In this document: piece by piece, positions 60,986 through 64,000 of the stretch
How positions within the stretch are numbered: the first letter of the stretch is position 1
How the letters are laid out: every line of letters starts with the position of its first letter
Source of the DNA: Tenodera sinensis
Taxonomy: Eukaryota > Arthropoda > Insecta > Mantodea > Mantidae
DNA length: 64,000 nt
Direction: 5' to 3'
Assembly (NCBI GenBank): GCA_030765045.1
Contig: CM060963.1
Span: forward strand, 96,705,176 to 96,769,175
The notes under the pieces: generated by a model
The model's database searches: none
Told to the model about the DNA's origin: nothing
The model's input: the letters and a program-made list of their open reading frames with translations, nothing else
Program-made: the position numbers and the translations under genes

Positions 60986-62310
60986 GGTGATCCAAAAGAC
61001 TCTGAACCAGCTACGCTGTGTTTTGTCTGTACGGTTCCTCAGCGTTCATCACTGACTGCCACTATCATAGAACAGCACAGATGAAACCATACGTTACATA
61101 CATTATGGATGAAACCATCCTTTACTTACCAATGTTATTAAAGGAGACGTTGAAACTGGCCACCGTCATTGTCCATGCATTTTTGGCACCTCGTTAGGAA
61201 ATTATTCATCACTCATCGTAGTTCATGTTGAGGAATGCTGGCAATTTCCTGGCAGATATTTTGTTTTAATTCTTCCAGGGTGTGTGGGTTTGTGTTGTAC
61301 ACTTTATGCTTTAAGTTACCCCAGAGATAGAAATTGTAAAGTGTTACATGGGGTGACTAAGGAGACCACAAATCTCTGCTAATAATTGTATCCTGAAACA
61401 CACTTTCAGTTCTCATCAAAAGATTGACTATGAGCTGGTGCAGAGCCTTAGTGAAAAAAGGCAAAATCACGCTCCCTGTCAGTTAATTTTGAAAAAAATT
61501 GGGTCTATAATTCTTTTTCTACTAATGGTGCATCATACACCAATTTTTTCATCATGAAGGGGTATTTCATGAACAATATTAGGTTTCTCAGACTTCCAAT
61601 AATGATTATTTTGTGTACATACATCTATGATGGAACCAAGCCTTGTCCATGAAAAATATTAAATATGGTTCAATATTGCCATTGTGTGCAATATTGAGAG
61701 TCCACTCAAAATGTGTACCTAATTACAGAATCACCTGGTTGAAGAGCATGTGTCACAGTTATTTTATATGGTTTTAACTTCAGCAATTTGGTAGCTATTT
61801 GCAAAGAGCCATAAGAAATGCCTGCCTGTCGTGAAAGACGCCTAAGCGATTTTTGGAGGAATTCCTTAAACAATGACCGATGTTGTCTAATGTTTCTTTG
61901 GTAAGAGCCAAATGCTGTCTATTAGATTCCTGAGACTGAACACTTCCTGTGGCCTGAAATTTACTGTAAAGTTTATGGATTGTTGTATGGCCTGGAACTT
62001 TTACACCTGGAAATCTTTCTGCAAATCACACTTTCACTTGGCGAGCTGAGTTAACACATATGAATCATAAATAAATACACGCTGTGCAGTAGAAAACAAT
62101 TGCTGAACCATAATATATTTTGTGACTAAGTACAGAACAAAATAATAAAGCACACTGGTAACAACTCAACCACACGTCAGCTCTATACTGCACTCTCAGA
62201 GCAGAGAAAAAGCATTTGCATAACCTTGTGTACCTCAGCTGCTGTTATCATGTTTCTGTCTGCGTAGTGTAAAAACACTGTGCAGCGGTTCTTATGTGTT
62301 TAGGTCTCTG
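60986..62310 (-). pseudogene. Tc1/mariner-superfamily transposase remnant
   Basis: Minus-strand text at 61140-61380 reads LYNFYLWGNLKHKVY, NTNPHTLEELKQNICQEIAS, IPQHELR-stop-VMNNF and RCQKCMDNDGGQFQRLL. This is the characteristic end of a common arthropod DDE transposase in this superfamily. The usual SPDLTP box reads SPHVTL, so its catalytic Asp is lost, and stops occur on both sides. The ends look like inverted repeats (gaaccagctacgctgtgttt near 61001, complement gaaccgctgcacagtgtttt near 62272-62291). Confidence 0.7.
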
Positions 62311-62396
62311 TATATTAACATTCCTTCTGTTTCTCTGAAATGTATGATTTCACCTATTTTACTTCTGGACAGAAAAAAGTAAAAACTGTAAGGAAT

Positions 62397-62511
62397 TATC
62401 ATTTACTTAGATACAAACATAGTATTGCTATTTTTAAACACACTTTTAAGAGGGCAATGTTTGGGAGGTAGAATCGGAACTGTAAAATTCCCAGTTCCAA
62501 TTTTACCTCTC
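62397..62511 (-). mobile_element. Fold-back SINE (SINE-e) copy 3, 115 bp
   Basis: Single insertion with TSD aaactgtaaggaat (62383-62396 and 62512-62525). On the minus strand it begins 'gagaggtaaaattggaactg' and turns after about 25 bases. It then continues with the SINE-e 3' region ('aaaagtgtgtttaaaaa') to a diverged 'aagtaaatgata' tail. All tRNA-like sequence is gone. It is the most diverged of the three copies. Confidence 0.8.
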
Positions 62512-62525
62512 AAACTGTAAGGAAT

Positions 62526-62885
62526 AGTTACTTTCTGTTCTTTTCACTTATATTTTTCTAATTATACTTCATAAATAATGTCAAAGTAGACTTTCTTACA
62601 GTGGATGTTTATCCTGTTGTGGAAATTGATTTAGATGTTTAGATCCTTCTTCTTGGAACTGCACTTGAGTGAAATCAGTGGGGTAAAAATTCTCATGGTA
62701 GAGAAATACAATACTTCAATCAGACTTAGAATGCTGAAGCCCAGGTAGAGACCTAACAGACCTCCACAGCTAGCTGAAATGAAAATACATTCTTGACATT
62801 ATAAATAATAATAAAGTGCTGTTAGCTGAGCAAGTTGGCATAAAATTATATCCAATTTTACCTTCATATATAGTTTATATACTTC
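62526..62885. other. Non-coding, nothing recognised
   Basis: No motif seen. Confidence 0.4.
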
Positions 62886-64000
62886 CTCAGGGGTCTCCGT
62901 CTAGGGGATATGTGGATAGCGACCACAAGGTACCCAAGCTGAGCAGAACATTACTTCCACTTACTGGTGTTTTGCTCCTCACTGTAACTTTTCTATCTGA
63001 CCTTACCTTGGTCATCTCTTGTTCTCTTCCAACCCCGATGCTATTAGGGTTCCTGAGGGCTAGGGAGTCTTTATTTTTCCAACTTCTCCATTTCTCTAAT
63101 TTCTCTATTAAACCTTAACCCTAACATGCTGACCTGTCATGGCATGTAATACATCCTCTGATTGGTAATCAGAGGATATGGTCGGTGAATTTATTTTGAT
63201 AATTCTCCGGGTCAGGTCGGTGAGACCCGCAAACTGACAGGTGTGGTCCTCCATACATTCTGGGGGTTGTGAGAGAACGATGTGACCGCCAAAACATCAA
63301 AATATGGTGCTCTCTAAAAAACGGTTACTATTACTGCTATTGCTCTCTTCAATGTCAAATTATGAAATATGACTCGAGGGGTAAAATGTTCCAGAGTTAA
63401 AATAGTCCCTCATTCGGATCTCCGGGTGGGGACGACTTCTCGAGAACCAAAACATATTAATAAAAGATTTAACATCAGACTTCTACATTGGAAACGAGTG
63501 GTCTCACACAAAAAGAGTAGAACTGAATAAAATTGTATTTGACTATAAAATAGATATCTTTGTCCTACAAGAAGCAAATCTAACAAATGATAAACTTAAA
63601 TACTTATATTTTACTGGATTTTTACTACACTTACTACCCAAAAATAGACAGATAAGTAGTGGAATATTAGTTGGAGTCAAAAAGGATATTAAATTCCCTT
63701 TGAAATTGTTAAATGGATAACACAGATAAAAGTGAATTAATAAAGCTAAATTTTTGGGATAACAAAACACATCCACATTTATACAGTATTTACAATCCTT
63801 CCAGGAATGAACCAGATCTCTCACTTATTGACCAATTAAATAAAACAATCGTAATTGAAGATTTCAATGCCCATTCCAAAAGATGGGATTATGAAAAAGT
63901 GGATTCTACAGGGAAGATAGTGGAAGAATTTTTGAATACCACAACTTTTGAACTTATTTATAGTAGAGAAGATCCCACAACTTTCATACGTTACTCTGGA
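62886..64000 (+). mobile_element. LINE-C parent-type copy, 5' end and endonuclease, cut by the window end
   Basis: The leader matches the two 541-bp derivatives up to 'gctctcttcaatgtcaaatt'. It then continues, instead of jumping, into an apurinic/apyrimidinic-type endonuclease reading frame. Domain text: DIFVLQEANLTNDKLKYL (QEAN Glu) and RQISSGILVGVKKDI, then after a frameshift near 63715 HLYSIYNPSRNEPDLSLID, EDFNAHSKRWDY (Asp and Asn of the GDFNAHS motif, with the Gly replaced by Glu) and DPTTFIRYSG at the window edge. This order is typical of RTE/Jockey-group LINE endonucleases that nick target DNA. The frameshift makes this copy defective. Confidence 0.85.

Noticed and set aside
44241..63118. 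A similar small open frame (65-100 codons, hydrophobic LLPLTGVLLLTVTFLSD segment) in all three LINE-C leaders
   Set aside because: The copies are almost identical in DNA, so an open frame in all three is no evidence of coding. It has no family match, and the leader is otherwise untranslated.

Overview
The window is eukaryotic: AT-rich, with spliced coding exons, long simple-sequence tracts and dense, nested transposable elements. The element set (Jockey-like, Penelope-like, mariner, Tigger/pogo, a gypsy-type LTR element primed by tRNA-Leu, several tRNA-derived SINEs and a DUF7869-family gene remnant) points to an arthropod with a large genome, most likely an insect. A hemimetabolous insect such as a cockroach or termite would fit, but I cannot prove that from the sequence.

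Only one host gene is convincing. It encodes a riboflavin transporter of the SLC52/RFVT family on the + strand. A large exon (45374-46661) and the last exon (52709-52906) join in phase 0 across a 6-kb intron. The exon holding the start codon lies upstream and was not found. The intron contains at least five element insertions.

Layout: 1-24.5 kb is element-derived or unassigned. It is dominated by a dispersed, unclassified repeat of about 1 kb (called R here; copies near 2.5, 7.1, 9.3, 11.0, 12.5, 19.5, 20.4 and 21.4 kb), with SINEs nested inside. A complete, non-autonomous LTR retrotransposon with two 509-bp LTRs occupies 24556-26790. A decayed Jockey-like element lies at 30.0-32.0 kb on the minus strand. 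A broken DUF7869 gene lies at 35.8-37.5 kb on the minus strand, next to a Mutator-like fragment. A decayed Tigger transposase lies at 41.7-42.6 kb. From 38 kb to the end, two related LINE families recur (called LINE-A and LINE-C). Most copies are internally deleted or tiny 5'-truncated tails, many with exact 12-14 bp target-site duplications (TSDs). A decayed mariner at 53.2-55.0 kb is split by one of them.

The most unusual observation is a tRNA-related SINE family whose three copies (41.2, 51.9 and 62.4 kb) are all fold-back insertions. Each is one insertion flanked by a perfect 12-14 bp TSD. Each has the same two termini, and the hairpin stems differ greatly in length. This looks like a mobile hairpin that loses its tip, and it deserves a genome-wide search. 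Second, the LTR promoter carries five contiguous perfect heat-shock pentamers 13 bp upstream of a TATA box, intact in both LTRs. Third, the LINE deletion derivatives share exact breakpoints, which suggests they form their own mobilised families.
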